Positions 27,766 to 37,618 of a stretch of DNA of 64,000 nucleotides are shown here, piece after piece (position 1 is the first letter of the stretch; each line of letters starts with the position of its first letter). The notes beneath the pieces are model-generated. The model was given only the letters and a program-made list of their open reading frames with translations, was not told the DNA's origin and did not search any database. This stretch comes from Laribacter hongkongensis DSM 14985. Lineage in GTDB: Bacteria > Pseudomonadota > Gammaproteobacteria > Burkholderiales > Aquaspirillaceae. The DNA is taken from assembly GCF_000423285.1 (NCBI RefSeq), contig NZ_AUHR01000003.1:227620-291619 (forward strand). The letters are read 5' to 3'. The position numbers and the translations under genes were made by a program.

Positions 27766-29211
27766 TTACTCCTTGAGACCCGGCCAGTCACGCATGTCCC
27801 GTGCCTGCCAGTGCGGGAAATGCCGCCGGACCAGTTCGTTGAATTCAATCTCGAATGCCTGCCAGCGGCGGGCTGCATCCTTTTCAGATTGAATCCCTGC
27901 TGACGGTTCCGCGCTGCGGATCATGCCGGCTCCCAGTGTGGCATTGCTGATGCGGTCCACCAGGATCAGGCTGCCGGTCGCCCGGCATTGCCGGTAGGCA
28001 TCGACAGCCATCGGAGCGTCGATCTCCAGTGTGACTTCGGCAATTTCGTTCAGGGCCAGTGAACTGGCCGCCTCCCTTTCCATCGTGTTGACATTGACTC
28101 GATGGTGGACTGCCGTCACCCGTCCCGGCAGCCATTTGCCGGCCAGCTTGACCCAGTATGCCCGTCCTGTCTGCAACGGTGCATCGTGCATCCAGACCAG
28201 TTCGACCGTCAGGCGGTCTGCCACCAAGGGCAGAGGCTCACCGTGCCTGACGATCATGTCGCCACGGGAAATGTCGATTTCGTCTTCAAGCGTCAGGGTG
28301 ACAGCCTGCCCGGTCGCAGCCACCGGCAGTTCCCCGTCAGTCGTCACGATGGCCCGGACCCGGCTTTGCCGGCCGGAGGGCAGTACGGTGACCTGATCGC
28401 CCGGACGGATGATTCCGGCGGCGATGGTGCCGCAAAATCCGCGAAAATCCAGATTGGGGCGGTTGACGTATTGCACCGGCAGGCGGAATGCCTGCAAGGC
28501 CTGATCCGCATCAAGACGGATACTGTCCAGCAGTTGCATCAGTGACGGACCGTCATACCACGGCATGCGCTCGCTGGGACTGACCACGTTGTCTCCGCGC
28601 AGGGCCGAGAGAGGCACGAAACGGATATCGTGGATGTCCAGTGCCTTGGCGAAGGCCAGGTAGTCTTGCCGGATGCGCTCGAAAACGGCCTGGTCAAATT
28701 CCAGCAGATCCATCTTGTTGACGGCCACGATGACATGGCGGATGCCCAGCAGGCTGGCGATGAAGCTGTGCCGGCGGGTCTGGGTCTGCACGCCGTAACG
28801 GGCGTCGATCAGGATGATGGCCAGATCGGCAGTCGAGGCACCGGTGGCCATGTTGCGCGTGTACTGTTCGTGCCCCGGGCAGTCGGCAATGATGAACTTG
28901 CGTGTGTCGGTGCTGAAATAGCGGTACGCCACGTCAATGGTGATACCCTGTTCCCGCTCGGCCTGAAGGCCGTCGACCAGCAAGGCCAGATCAACTGCTT
29001 CGTCAGTGGTGTTGTGCTTCTGGCTGTCGCGCTCGATGGCTGCCAGCTGGTCTTCAAAGATCAGCCTGGAGTCATGCAGCAGGCGTCCGATCAGCGTGGA
29101 TTTGCCATCGTCGACACTGCCGCAGGTGATGAAGCGTAGCAAATCCTTGGTTTCGTGCCGGGCCAGATAGGTGTGGATGTCTTTGGCAATCAGGTCGGAC
29201 TGGTGTGTCAT
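27766..29211 (-). CDS. cysN: Sulfate adenylyltransferase, GTPase subunit
   Basis: Subunit of ATP sulfurylase, 481 residues. Its GTP hydrolysis drives the formation of APS from sulfate and ATP. EF-Tu-like G motifs: GSVDDGKST (31-39), [16 protein letters not shown]. It has no fused APS kinase domain (CysC). Its ATG overlaps the cysD stop by one base (TGATG), so translation is coupled. Confidence 0.95.
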   Translation of the reverse strand: MTHQSDLIAKDIHTYLARHETKDLLRFITCGSVDDGKSTLIGRLLHDSRLIFEDQLAAIERDSQKHNTTDEAVDLALLVDGLQAEREQGITIDVAYRYFSTDTRKFIIADCPGHEQYTRNMATGASTADLAIILIDARYGVQTQTRRHSFIASLLGIRHVIVAVNKMDLLEFDQAVFERIRQDYLAFAKALDIHDIRFVPLSALRGDNVVSPSERMPWYDGPSLMQLLDSIRLDADQALQAFRLPVQYVNRPNLDFRGFCGTIAAGIIRPGDQVTVLPSGRQSRVRAIVTTDGELPVAATGQAVTLTLEDEIDISRGDMIVRHGEPLPLVADRLTVELVWMHDAPLQTGRAYWVKLAGKWLPGRVTAVHHRVNVNTMEREAASSLALNEIAEVTLEIDAPMAVDAYRQCRATGSLILVDRISNATLGAGMIRSAEPSAGIQSEKDAARRWQAFEIEFNELVRRHFPHWQARDMRDWPGLKE

Positions 29212-30131
29212 CAGAAGTACCCCTCGATTTTTTTCTTTTCCATCGAGCCCGACTGGTCATGGTCGATGGCCCGTCCCTGGCGTTCGCTGGTGCGGGTCAG
29301 CAGCATCTCGCGGATGATGTCGGGCAAGGTGGTGGCGCTGGACTCGACGGCACCGGTCAGCGGATAGCAGCCCAGCGTGCGGAAGCGGACCGGACGCAAA
29401 GCCGGAGTTTCGCCGGCACGCAGGGGGAAGCGCTCGTCGTCCACCATGATCAGCATGCCGTCGCGCTCCACTACCGGGCGCTGAGCGGAAAAGTACAGCG
29501 GGACAATGTCGATGTTTTCCAGCCAGATGTACTGCCAGATGTCGAGCTCGGTCCAGTTGGACAGAGGGAATACCCGGATGGACTCACCCTTGTTGTGACG
29601 ACCGTTATAGAGGTTCCACAATTCAGGCCTCTGGTTTTTCGGATCCCAGCGTTGCTGCGGATCACGGAATGAATACACCCGTTCCTTGGCGCGGGATTTT
29701 TCTTCGTCACGACGGGCACCACCGAATGCTGCATCAAACCCGTATTGCCGCAGTGCCTGTTTCAATGCGTCGGTTTTCATGATGTCGGTGTAGCGGGCGC
29801 TGCCATGGGTGAAGGGCGTGATCTCTCCATGCGCGCCTTCGGGGTTGGTATGCACCAGCAGGCGCAAGCCCTTCTCTGCGGCCATGCGGTCGCGGAAGGT
29901 GATCATGTCGCGGAATTTCCACGTGGTATCGACGTGCAACAACGGAAAAGGCAGCTTGCCCGGATAAAACGCCTTGAGGGCCAGGTGCAGCATGACTGCC
30001 GAATCCTTGCCGATCGAGTACAGCATGACCGGATTGTCAAACTCGGCCGCCACTTCGCGGATGATGTGGATGGATTCGGCTTCCAGCCGCTTGAGGTGTG
30101 TGAGCGTTGCGGGCTCGGTGGCATGGGTCAT
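29211..30131 (-). CDS. cysD: Sulfate adenylyltransferase, catalytic subunit
   Basis: PAPS-reductase-fold enzyme of 306 residues with the PP-loop [21 protein letters not shown] and the family stretch [20 protein letters not shown]. It adenylates sulfate in assimilation, together with CysN. The ATG at 30131 has GGGAG upstream (CAGGGAGCGCGC). The rest of the sulfate pathway is not in the window. Confidence 0.95.
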   Translation of the reverse strand: MTHATEPATLTHLKRLEAESIHIIREVAAEFDNPVMLYSIGKDSAVMLHLALKAFYPGKLPFPLLHVDTTWKFRDMITFRDRMAAEKGLRLLVHTNPEGAHGEITPFTHGSARYTDIMKTDALKQALRQYGFDAAFGGARRDEEKSRAKERVYSFRDPQQRWDPKNQRPELWNLYNGRHNKGESIRVFPLSNWTELDIWQYIWLENIDIVPLYFSAQRPVVERDGMLIMVDDERFPLRAGETPALRPVRFRTLGCYPLTGAVESSATTLPDIIREMLLTRTSERQGRAIDHDQSGSMEKKKIEGYF

Positions 30132-30242
30132 GCGCGCTCCCTGTCGTACGTGTGGATGTCCATGCAATTCAATCTACACGCTGCAACGCAGGAGTCATAA
30201 ACCGGTTGGTGCTTTCAATATGACTGGTTTTCCAGGCCGGTT

Positions 30243-30845
30243 TCAGGCATGGACTGCCTCGGCCAGCAAATTGAGCATGGCCGCTGTCGCTCCCCATATC
30301 TGGTGCCCCTGCCAGTCCAGCGACAGATAGGTGCCCTGTCGCCCTGCCCTGTTCCACCGGTGGCGTTCATACCGGGTCGGGTCCAGCGCCAGGGTCAGCG
30401 GCAACTCGAAGATCTCCGCCACTTCTCCAGGTTGCGGCGTACCGGAAAACGGCGGTTCGACTATCCCGACCACCGGCGTAATGGCGTAGCCGGTCAAGGT
30501 GTAATAGCAAGGCAGTTGGCCGGCCACCAGCACCCGCCCGGGTGGCAGGGCGATTTCTTCAGATGCCTCACGCAAGGCGCACGCCACGGCCCCCGGATCG
30601 GCGGGATCTAGCTTGCCTCCGGGAAAGCTGACCTGACCGGCATGGTCGCGCAAACCTTCGGTGCGACGGGTCAGCAAGACCGCAGGCACTTCTGCGTGCC
30701 AGAGCAGTGCTGCCAGCACCGCAGCGGGGCGTTGCTGCCCGGTGGCCAGCCCGAACACATCGCCGCAGCTGGTCCGGGAGAACTCGGCCAGCCGGCTGGC
30801 CAGCCATTCTGCTGCAACTTCAGCTTTGCGAGGGAAAGGCAGCAT
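30243..30845 (-). CDS. Nudix hydrolase, CoA pyrophosphatase (NudL) type
   Basis: Protein of 200 residues. The Nudix box GGKLDPADPGAVACALREASEEI has the G-x5-E-x7-REuxEE pattern adapted to this subfamily, and the preceding LRDHAGQVSFPGG is the CoA-pyrophosphatase signature. It would hydrolyse CoA and related dinucleotides. It lies 13 bases downstream of the UPF0126 gene, in one operon. Confidence 0.88.
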   Translation of the reverse strand: MLPFPRKAEVAAEWLASRLAEFSRTSCGDVFGLATGQQRPAAVLAALLWHAEVPAVLLTRRTEGLRDHAGQVSFPGGKLDPADPGAVACALREASEEIALPPGRVLVAGQLPCYYTLTGYAITPVVGIVEPPFSGTPQPGEVAEIFELPLTLALDPTRYERHRWNRAGRQGTYLSLDWQGHQIWGATAAMLNLLAEAVHA

Positions 30846-30858
30846 TACTCCGGATTCC

Positions 30859-31494
30859 TCAGATTGAGTTGACGGTGGGCAAACGCAAGGCGCGGCGGTG
30901 GGCCACCAGGCGGATCAGCAATCCCAGGGCAAACAGGCCCTGTACCAGCCATGCATCGTGCCATCCCAGTTCGGCCAGACCCCAGAGGCCGGCTCCGACC
31001 AGGAGCGACACGATGCCATAAAAATCCGTGCTCAGAATGAAGGGTACGTCATTGACCAGCACGTCGCGCACGATGCCGCCACCGATGGCCGTGACAAAAC
31101 CCAGTGTCACGACGCCGAACAGGGTCATGCCCATGTCGATGCCGATTTGCGCTCCGGCTAGGCTGAAGGCGACCAGTCCGATGGAGTCGGAAATGATGAA
31201 CAGCCGGTTGATCAGGCGGCTTTCCTTGCGGTGCAGGCCAAAAAGCCAGGCAACAGTCAGCGTTCCCAAGGCTACAAGCGGAGCGGTATTGTCAAAAAAC
31301 ACCCTGGGCGGATCTCCGATCAGGGCGTCCCGGACCATGCCGCCACCAACTGCTGTCAGCAAGGACAGAATGACCAGCCCAAGCAGGTCCAGCTGTTTGC
31401 GGGCACCGACCAGATAGCCGGAAAAGGCAAAGGCCATTGTGCCAACCAAGGAAAAACTGTCCATGTCCACCACCTGCCCGAAACCTTGCTGCAT
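30859..31494 (-). CDS. UPF0126/TRIC-family membrane protein
   Basis: Inner-membrane protein of about 211 residues built of two repeats of three helices, each with the glycine signature (TAVGGGMVRDALIGDPP and TAIGGGIVRDVLVNDVP). Members of this family resemble trimeric intracellular cation channels; glycine transport was also proposed. The ATG at 31494 follows TTGAGG. An internal ATG at 31464 is a possible later start. Confidence 0.85.
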   Translation of the reverse strand: MQQGFGQVVDMDSFSLVGTMAFAFSGYLVGARKQLDLLGLVILSLLTAVGGGMVRDALIGDPPRVFFDNTAPLVALGTLTVAWLFGLHRKESRLINRLFIISDSIGLVAFSLAGAQIGIDMGMTLFGVVTLGFVTAIGGGIVRDVLVNDVPFILSTDFYGIVSLLVGAGLWGLAELGWHDAWLVQGLFALGLLIRLVAHRRALRLPTVNSI

Positions 31495-31551
31495 CCGGTA
31501 TGCCTCAAGATACGTTGGCAATCAGTATTGAATGCCGGAATTATCAAGCAG

Positions 31552-31575
31552 AACGCCATGCAAAAGCATGGCGTT
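31552..31575. terminator. Perfect hairpin after rho
   Basis: AACGCCATGC and GCATGGCGTT form a perfect 10-bp stem with an AAAA loop, 32 bases past the rho stop. The T run is weak on the minus strand, so it may be an attenuator or an mRNA-stabilising stem and not a standard terminator. Confidence 0.5.
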
Positions 31576-31606
31576 GATGGCAAAAACCTGATGTAAACCG
31601 CAGTAA

Positions 31607-32863
31607 TCAGCGACGCATCGAGTCGAAGAACTGCTGGTTGGACTTGGTGCTCTTGATCTTGTCGAGCAGGAAATCCATCGCTTCGAGGTCGTCCATCGGA
31701 TACAGCAGCTTGCGCAGCACCCACATGCGTTGCAGCTGTTCTTGCGGGATCAGCAGTTCTTCACGACGCGTGCCGGAGCGGTTAATGTTGATGGCCGGGA
31801 AAATCCGTTTTTCGGCCATGCGGCGGTCCAGATGGATTTCCGAGTTGCCGGTACCCTTGAATTCTTCGTAGATCACATCGTCCATGCGGCTGCCGGTGTC
31901 GATGAGGGCCGAGGCAATGATGGTCAGGCTGCCACCTTCTTCGATATTGCGGGCAGCACCGAAGAAACGCTTGGGGCGTTGCAGGGCATTGGCATCAACA
32001 CCACCGGTCAGCACCTTGCCGGATGACGGCACTACGGTGTTGTAGGCACGGGCCAGACGGGTGATGGAGTCCAGCAGGATCACCACGTCCTTTTTGTGCT
32101 CGACAAGGCGCTTGGCTTTTTCGATCACCATTTCGGCGACCTGTACGTGGCGGGTGGCAGGCTCGTCAAACGTCGATGCCACTACTTCCCCCCGCACGGT
32201 GCGGGTCATTTCGGTCACTTCTTCCGGACGCTCGTCAATCAGCAGGACGATCAGCACGACATCCGGATGGTTGGCCGTGATGGCATGGGCAATGTTCTGC
32301 AGCATGACCGTCTTGCCGGACTTGGGCGGTGCGACCAGCAAGCCACGCTGTCCTTTGCCGATCGGCGCGATCATGTCGATGATGCGACCGGTGATGTTTT
32401 CCTCTGCGCGAATGTCCCGCTCCAGTGTCAGCCGTTCGGTCGGATGCAGCGGAGTCAGGTTTTCGAACAGGATCTTGTTCTTGGATTTTTCCGGCAACTC
32501 GCTATTGATGCGGTCAACCTTGACCAGGGCGAAATAGCGCTCCCCTTCTTTCGGGGTGCGGATTTCGCCTTCAATGCTGTCGCCTGTGTGGAGGTTGAAG
32601 CGCCGGATCTGGCTGGGGCTGACATAGATGTCGTCAGGACCGGCCAGATAGCTGGTGTCGGGGCTGCGCAGGAAGCCAAAACCGTCCGGCAGGACTTCCA
32701 GTGTGCCATCGCCAAAAATGCTTTCGCCTTTTTTGGCCTGCCCCTTGAGCAGGGCGAAAATGAGATCCTGCTTGCGCAGACGGTTGGCACCTTCAATGTC
32801 GTTTTCAGCGGCCATTTCGACCAGTTTGGAAACGTGCAGGTGTTTGAGATCGGAAAGATGCAT
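31607..32863 (-). CDS. rho: Transcription termination factor Rho
   Basis: Hexameric RNA-dependent ATPase of 418 residues. The N-terminal Rho domain and RNA-binding cold-shock fold ([23 protein letters not shown]) precede the ATPase domain, with Walker A PPKSGKT (179-185), [13 protein letters not shown] and the Q/R loops ([19 protein letters not shown]). Length and order match E. coli Rho (419). Confidence 0.97.
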   Translation of the reverse strand: MHLSDLKHLHVSKLVEMAAENDIEGANRLRKQDLIFALLKGQAKKGESIFGDGTLEVLPDGFGFLRSPDTSYLAGPDDIYVSPSQIRRFNLHTGDSIEGEIRTPKEGERYFALVKVDRINSELPEKSKNKILFENLTPLHPTERLTLERDIRAEENITGRIIDMIAPIGKGQRGLLVAPPKSGKTVMLQNIAHAITANHPDVVLIVLLIDERPEEVTEMTRTVRGEVVASTFDEPATRHVQVAEMVIEKAKRLVEHKKDVVILLDSITRLARAYNTVVPSSGKVLTGGVDANALQRPKRFFGAARNIEEGGSLTIIASALIDTGSRMDDVIYEEFKGTGNSEIHLDRRMAEKRIFPAININRSGTRREELLIPQEQLQRMWVLRKLLYPMDDLEAMDFLLDKIKSTKSNQQFFDSMRR

Positions 32864-32975
32864 AGATGGATAGTGTGCGCGTCAGGCGCCAAGGAACTCG
32901 TCGAGGGAGATGTGACAAGAATCCGGGCGGCGAGAAAGCCGCCCGAGAAGAAAACTTGCCGGAAGCTTAGTCAGC

Positions 32976-33305
32976 TCAGATGTTGCTGTCAATGAAAGCA
33001 GCCAGCTGGCTCTTGGCCAGAGCGCCGACCTTGGTGGCGACGACGTTGCCGTCCTTGAAAATCATCAGGGTCGGAATGCCGCGAATGCCGAATTTCGGCG
33101 GGGTGGCTTCGTTCTGGTCGATGTTGAGCTTGGCCACTTTCAGCTTGCCATCGTATTCGCGGGCAACTTCGTCAAGGATCGGGGCAATCATCTTGCAAGG
33201 ACCACACCACTCAGCCCAATAGTCGACCAGCACCGGGCCCTGGGCCTTGAGTACTTCTTCTTCAAACGACGCATCGGTGACATGGACGATCAATTCGCTG
33301 CTCAT
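32976..33305 (-). CDS. trxA: Thioredoxin 1
   Basis: Redox protein of 109 residues with the active site WCGPC (Cys34, Cys37) and the cis-Pro loop GIPTLMIF. Adjacency to rho in the same direction is widely conserved in proteobacteria. The ATG at 33305 (MSSELIVHV) has GGAGAA upstream. Confidence 0.96.
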   Translation of the reverse strand: MSSELIVHVTDASFEEEVLKAQGPVLVDYWAEWCGPCKMIAPILDEVAREYDGKLKVAKLNIDQNEATPPKFGIRGIPTLMIFKDGNVVATKVGALAKSQLAAFIDSNI

Positions 33306-33412
33306 TCGTATTCTCCGTGTTGGGCATGAAACATGCGACTCGCGCAATATTTGATAGTAACAAGCGTACCGGAGCGCAGCAACAAATCCGCGCCCCGGCT
33401 TTCCCGTTGTCA

Positions 33413-34939
33413 TTAACGGCGCTGTTGCATCAACTCCAGCATCCTGTGCCGGGCAGCCTCACGCTGATGTACTGAGCGCAATTCCTGCGCCAGGGCCCGG
33501 TACAGCGATATGCTCATCAGCACCATGATCACGGCAAACGGCAGGGCGGCCACGATGGCGGCACTCTGGAGCCCTTTCAGGCCTCCGCTCATCAGCAGGA
33601 CCACGGCAATGGCAGCCTGCATCACTCCCCAGAACAGGCGTACGCGGATTGTCGGACGCAGGCTGCCGTTGCTCGACATCATGCCCAGCACGAAAGTCGC
33701 CGAATCTGCCGATGTGACAAAAAAGCTGACAATCAGAAGCAAGGCCAGGCCTGCCAGCAATGCCCCGCCCGGCAGCAGCTCCAGCAGCTTGAACAATGCA
33801 TCGGCCACGTCAGCCTGTACGGCAGCCACGATGGGAAACTGGCCGAATATTTCGGCGTGTAGCGCTGTACCGCCAAAGACGGCAAACCAGGCAAAGCTCA
33901 TCAGTGACGGCACCAGCATCACTCCGATGATGAATTCGCGGATCGTGCGCCCCCGGGAAATGCGGGCAATGAACATCCCGACAAACGGAGCCCAAGTCAC
34001 CCACCATGCCCAGTAAAACAGCGTCCAGTCTGCCACCCATGTACCTTCACGGAACGGCGTCAATCGCAGGCTCATGTTGACCAGATTGTGAAGGTAACTG
34101 CCCAGTGTGGCCGTCAGGGTATCGACTAGGAACAGCGTCGGTCCCATCAGCAAAACCGCCAGCATCAGCAATCCGGCCAGCAGCACGTTGAAATTGGACA
34201 GCCACTTGATGCCACGCTCGATGCCGGTCATTGACGAGAGCAGGTACAGGACCGTCGCTACGGCAATGATGCTGACCTGCAAGGCAAAGGTGTTGTCGAT
34301 ACCGAACACATGCTTGAAGCCCCCTCCGATTTGCAGCGCTCCAAAACCCAGTGACGTTGCCACCCCGAATACGGTCGCCAGAATCGCCAGGATGTCGATG
34401 ATTTTTCCGATCGGGCCGCGCGTTCGGGCTTCGCCCAGCAACGGTTCAAACACTGCACTGATCAGTCCGGGACGCTGCCGGTTGAATTTGAAATACGCCA
34501 GCGCCAGCGCCACGACGCCATACACCGCCCACGGGTGAATGCCCCAGTGGAAAAAGGTGTAGCGCATGGCCGCATTGGCGGCATCTGGCGTCAGTGCCGT
34601 AACGCCAGGAGGCGGCGAGGCATAGTGCATGACTGGCTCGGCAACACCCCAGAACACCAGTCCGATACCCATGCCGGCAGAAAACAGCATCGAAAACCAG
34701 GTGGAGCGGGAAAATTCCGGTTCATCATCTTCCTGCCCCAGCTTGATGTGGCCGTAATCGCTGAATGCCAGAAACAGACCGAACAACACCAGGCCAAACA
34801 CGGTCAGCAGGAAAAACCAGCCAAATTTGGCAATCACGAATGACAGCAGTGCGCCCGACACTTCGGCAAAGCCGCTGGGCAGCAGGGCTCCCAGGGCAAC
34901 GATGAATAGTGTTGCCAAGCAGGATAATCGTAAGACCAT
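33413..34939 (-). CDS. BCCT-family betaine/choline/carnitine transporter
   Basis: Secondary transporter of 508 residues with about twelve membrane segments. The signature stretch [17 protein letters not shown] and the tryptophan-rich segment [23 protein letters not shown] are clear. It imports compatible solutes such as glycine betaine with Na+. It has AGAAGGAGAT 4 bases before the ATG at 34939, a very strong ribosome binding site. The exact substrate is not readable. Confidence 0.9.
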   Translation of the reverse strand: MVLRLSCLATLFIVALGALLPSGFAEVSGALLSFVIAKFGWFFLLTVFGLVLFGLFLAFSDYGHIKLGQEDDEPEFSRSTWFSMLFSAGMGIGLVFWGVAEPVMHYASPPPGVTALTPDAANAAMRYTFFHWGIHPWAVYGVVALALAYFKFNRQRPGLISAVFEPLLGEARTRGPIGKIIDILAILATVFGVATSLGFGALQIGGGFKHVFGIDNTFALQVSIIAVATVLYLLSSMTGIERGIKWLSNFNVLLAGLLMLAVLLMGPTLFLVDTLTATLGSYLHNLVNMSLRLTPFREGTWVADWTLFYWAWWVTWAPFVGMFIARISRGRTIREFIIGVMLVPSLMSFAWFAVFGGTALHAEIFGQFPIVAAVQADVADALFKLLELLPGGALLAGLALLLIVSFFVTSADSATFVLGMMSSNGSLRPTIRVRLFWGVMQAAIAVVLLMSGGLKGLQSAAIVAALPFAVIMVLMSISLYRALAQELRSVHQREAARHRMLELMQQRR

Positions 34940-35304
34940 GTAAATCTCCTTCTCTCGAGTACAGCCGGTGGCCTGCCCTGTCATCAGACAGAGCCACGGG
35001 TGCAACAGGCAGAACGGAAGAACGGCTCATGCAAGCCGCGCGAACAGGTTGCCGGCGGCTTAAGCTGCCCGGACAACCCTGGCATTCCCGCATGTGGAAT
35101 GCCAGGCCCCTCTCGGGGCAGGCGGATCAGGACCGCCGATTGATAGCGCAACGCGCTGGATGACACCCCGGGCAAACAACCATCGACCGGGTATTGATTG
35201 AAGAAAGCTATGTATTTATCGTAGCAACATCCGTAACGGATTGTAAACAAAACCCTCTTCCCGGTTACGGAAAGGGGGCTGCAAATTGCGGAACAAAATG
35301 AAGA
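34940..35304. other. Intergenic region between potF-like gene and BCCT gene, with probable terminator
   Basis: About 365 bases without a gene. Near the left end, complement of 35249-35279, an imperfect stem (CCCTTTCC with GGGAAGAGGG) is followed by TTTTGTTT on the minus strand and probably ends the leftward binding-protein transcript. The rest is the leader of the BCCT gene. Confidence 0.5.
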
Positions 35305-36369
35305 TCAACGACCGACCTTGATCTCCGTCCAGAGCTTGGCCACCATGCGCCGTTCCTTGGGGTTCAGTTCACGCAGGATCACCCATTTTTGCACTTGCTC
35401 CGGAGAAGGATTCAGGACTGAATTTCCCTTCAGGTCGGCCCGGATGAAGGGCTGTGCTGCGGCCACCGGATTGGTGGCGCCGTTCAGGTTGGTCAGTTCG
35501 GCCGCATTCTTGCCATCCAGCATGAAGTTGATGAACTGGTGCGCAAGATCCGGCCGTTTGGCAGATCGCAGGATTGCCATGGTATCGACCCCCAGCTCGT
35601 TGCCTTCCTTTTGCGCCGAATAGCCGACTGTGAACTTGCGTTTGGCAGCCTTGGCATCCTCCGCTGCCTGGAAAAATTCGGTCGAATAGCCCAGCGACGC
35701 CCAGATATTGCCGACGGCCAGTTCTTTCAGATAGCTCGCATTGGAAAAAGTGGCCCAGTAAGGCTTGGCTTTCCTGATGACTTCGGCTGCTTTCCGGTAG
35801 TCCTCGGGCCGGCTCGTGTTCGGGTCCAGTCCCAGGTACATCAGGGCCGCAGCGAACACTTCGCGCGAACTGTCGAGCACTGTAACCTTGCCCTTGATCC
35901 TGGCCAGCACGGCAGGATCAAAAATCACGGCCCAGCTGGACGGATCAATGCCACGTTTTCTCAGCTCGGTTTCGTTGTAACCCACCGAGGTCAGGCTCAG
36001 TACGGTCGGGACGGTATAACGGTTGCCCGGATCATAGGACTGGTTCAAATAGGCCGGGTTGACGTTCTTGAGGTTGGCCAGCTTGCTGTGATCAAGCGGC
36101 TTCAGCAGCTTTTGGCGGGCCATGGACTGCACTACAAAGCTTGACGGAAACACCATGTCGTAGCCACGTGCGCCACTGGCCAGCTTGGCCAGCATCTCCT
36201 CGTTGTCACCATAGAAGTCCTGCACAACCTTGCAGTCGCACTGTTTTTCAAACGCACGGATGGTTTCATTCGACAGTGAACCGCTCCAGTTATACAGGTG
36301 CAGAACGTCGTTAGGACCCGCAAATACGGTTGCGGACATCAGCGTCAGGACCCAGGCCAGTTTGTTCAA
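35305..36369 (-). CDS. Periplasmic spermidine/putrescine-binding protein (PotF-like)
   Basis: Extracellular solute-binding protein of 354 residues. The TTG at 36369 is the probable start: AGGAG lies 6 bases before it, and it gives a signal peptide (NKLAWVLTLMSATVFAGPND). An ATG just upstream is closed at once by a stop. Family features: LHLYNWSGSLSNETIRAFEKQ, VVQDFYGDNEEMLAKL, YDMVFPSSFVVQ, NPKERRMVAKLWTEIK. No permease or ATPase genes are nearby, so it is an orphan component. Confidence 0.88.
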   Translation of the reverse strand: MNKLAWVLTLMSATVFAGPNDVLHLYNWSGSLSNETIRAFEKQCDCKVVQDFYGDNEEMLAKLASGARGYDMVFPSSFVVQSMARQKLLKPLDHSKLANLKNVNPAYLNQSYDPGNRYTVPTVLSLTSVGYNETELRKRGIDPSSWAVIFDPAVLARIKGKVTVLDSSREVFAAALMYLGLDPNTSRPEDYRKAAEVIRKAKPYWATFSNASYLKELAVGNIWASLGYSTEFFQAAEDAKAAKRKFTVGYSAQKEGNELGVDTMAILRSAKRPDLAHQFINFMLDGKNAAELTNLNGATNPVAAAQPFIRADLKGNSVLNPSPEQVQKWVILRELNPKERRMVAKLWTEIKVGR

Positions 36370-36478
36370 TTCATACTCCTCCGGAGCTCGGCACACACAT
36401 GCCATCAATGACGCGCACAGAATGCGTGCGCAAAAACGCCCGCAGGCGGCAAGCCTGCGGGCGGACAAAAACCGGAAA

Positions 36479-37498
36479 TTACGGGAAGTCGTCGCCGAGA
36501 TCAGTCAGCGCGGTCAGAAACAGATGGCTGTCAGCGTCCTTGAGCAACCGTGAATCAGACAGCATTTGCCGGAAGCGACGGGCTCCCGGTACTCCGTTGA
36601 CCAGTCCCAGCACATGCCGGGCAATGTCACGTACCTTCCCGCCGGCAGCCAGATGCGCATCCACATACGGGATCAGCCGCTCAATGACTTCGGTACGGGT
36701 GGGAACAGGGTGTTCATCACCATAGAACCGGACATCCACACCAGCCAGCAGGTAAGGATTATGGTAAGCCTCGCGGCCGATCATGACGCCATCAACATGG
36801 CCAAGCTGTTCGGCTGCTTCATCCAGTGTGCGGATGCCGCCGTTGACCAGGATTTCCAGGTCAGGGAATTCTGTCTTGAGGCGCCAGGCATAGTCGTACT
36901 TGAGCGGAGGGATTTCCCGGTTTTCCTTGGGTGAAAGCCCTTTCAGGATGGCATTGCGTGCATGGACGATAAAGGTCGAACATCCGGCAGCAGCTACCTC
37001 TCCGACAAAGTCGGAAACAAAACCGAAGGCCTCGACATCATCAACGCCAATACGGTGCTTGACCGTGACAGGCAGCGCTGTCACATCGCGCATCGCCCGG
37101 ACACAATCGGCTACAAGACCGGGTTCTTTCATCAGGCAGGCACCAAAAGCACCTTTTTGTACCCGCTCGCTCGGACAGCCCACGTTCAGATTGACCTCGT
37201 CATAGCCCCAGTATTCCGCAAGCCTGGCGCACTGGGCCAGCTCTGCCGGCTCCGATCCACCCAGTTGCAACGCAATCGGGTGCTCCGCCTCGTGGAACGT
37301 CAAATGACGAGGCACATCCCCATGGATCAACGCCCCGGTCGTTACCATTTCGGTGTACAGCCATGTGTGCCGGGACAGCAACCTGGCGAAGTAACGGTAG
37401 TGCCTGTCTGTCCAGTCGAGCATCGGTGCTACGCAAACGCGCCTACCCCTGCAATTCTGCTGGGTTCCTTTATCCATGAGGGTTTGAGCGTTTGTCAT
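36479..37498 (-). CDS. dusA: tRNA-dihydrouridine synthase A
   Basis: Flavoenzyme of 339 residues that reduces uridines in the D-loop of tRNA. FMN-binding and catalytic motifs: APMLDWTDRHYRYFARL, NLNVGCPSERVQKGAFGACLM with catalytic Cys108, VKHRIGVDD, VNGGIRTLDEA. The gene is intact. Its 5' end borders the prophage integrase; the dusA 5' region is a known integration target, so the first codons may belong to the attachment site. Confidence 0.95.
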   Translation of the reverse strand: MTNAQTLMDKGTQQNCRGRRVCVAPMLDWTDRHYRYFARLLSRHTWLYTEMVTTGALIHGDVPRHLTFHEAEHPIALQLGGSEPAELAQCARLAEYWGYDEVNLNVGCPSERVQKGAFGACLMKEPGLVADCVRAMRDVTALPVTVKHRIGVDDVEAFGFVSDFVGEVAAAGCSTFIVHARNAILKGLSPKENREIPPLKYDYAWRLKTEFPDLEILVNGGIRTLDEAAEQLGHVDGVMIGREAYHNPYLLAGVDVRFYGDEHPVPTRTEVIERLIPYVDAHLAAGGKVRDIARHVLGLVNGVPGARRFRQMLSDSRLLKDADSHLFLTALTDLGDDFP

Positions 37499-37618
37499 TG
37501 ATGCCTGTTTATCCTTCGTTTGATCGTATTTTACGGCGTTTTCATGGTGTCAGTGCAGAAAACGGTGCAGAATGCGGGCTGTTCTGCACCGCTTTTTCTG
37601 ACTTTTCTGCACCGGCCT
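37499..37618. other. Prophage-chromosome junction with four GTGCAGAA boxes
   Basis: The gap between the dusA start and the integrase start. It holds four copies of GTGCAGAA or its complement: 37553-37560 and 37565-37572 forward, 37582-37589 and 37605-37612 inverted. The arrangement (two direct, two inverted, within 60 bases) is typical of recombinase arm-binding or repressor sites. The att core itself could not be defined, because the other prophage end is outside the window. Confidence 0.6.
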
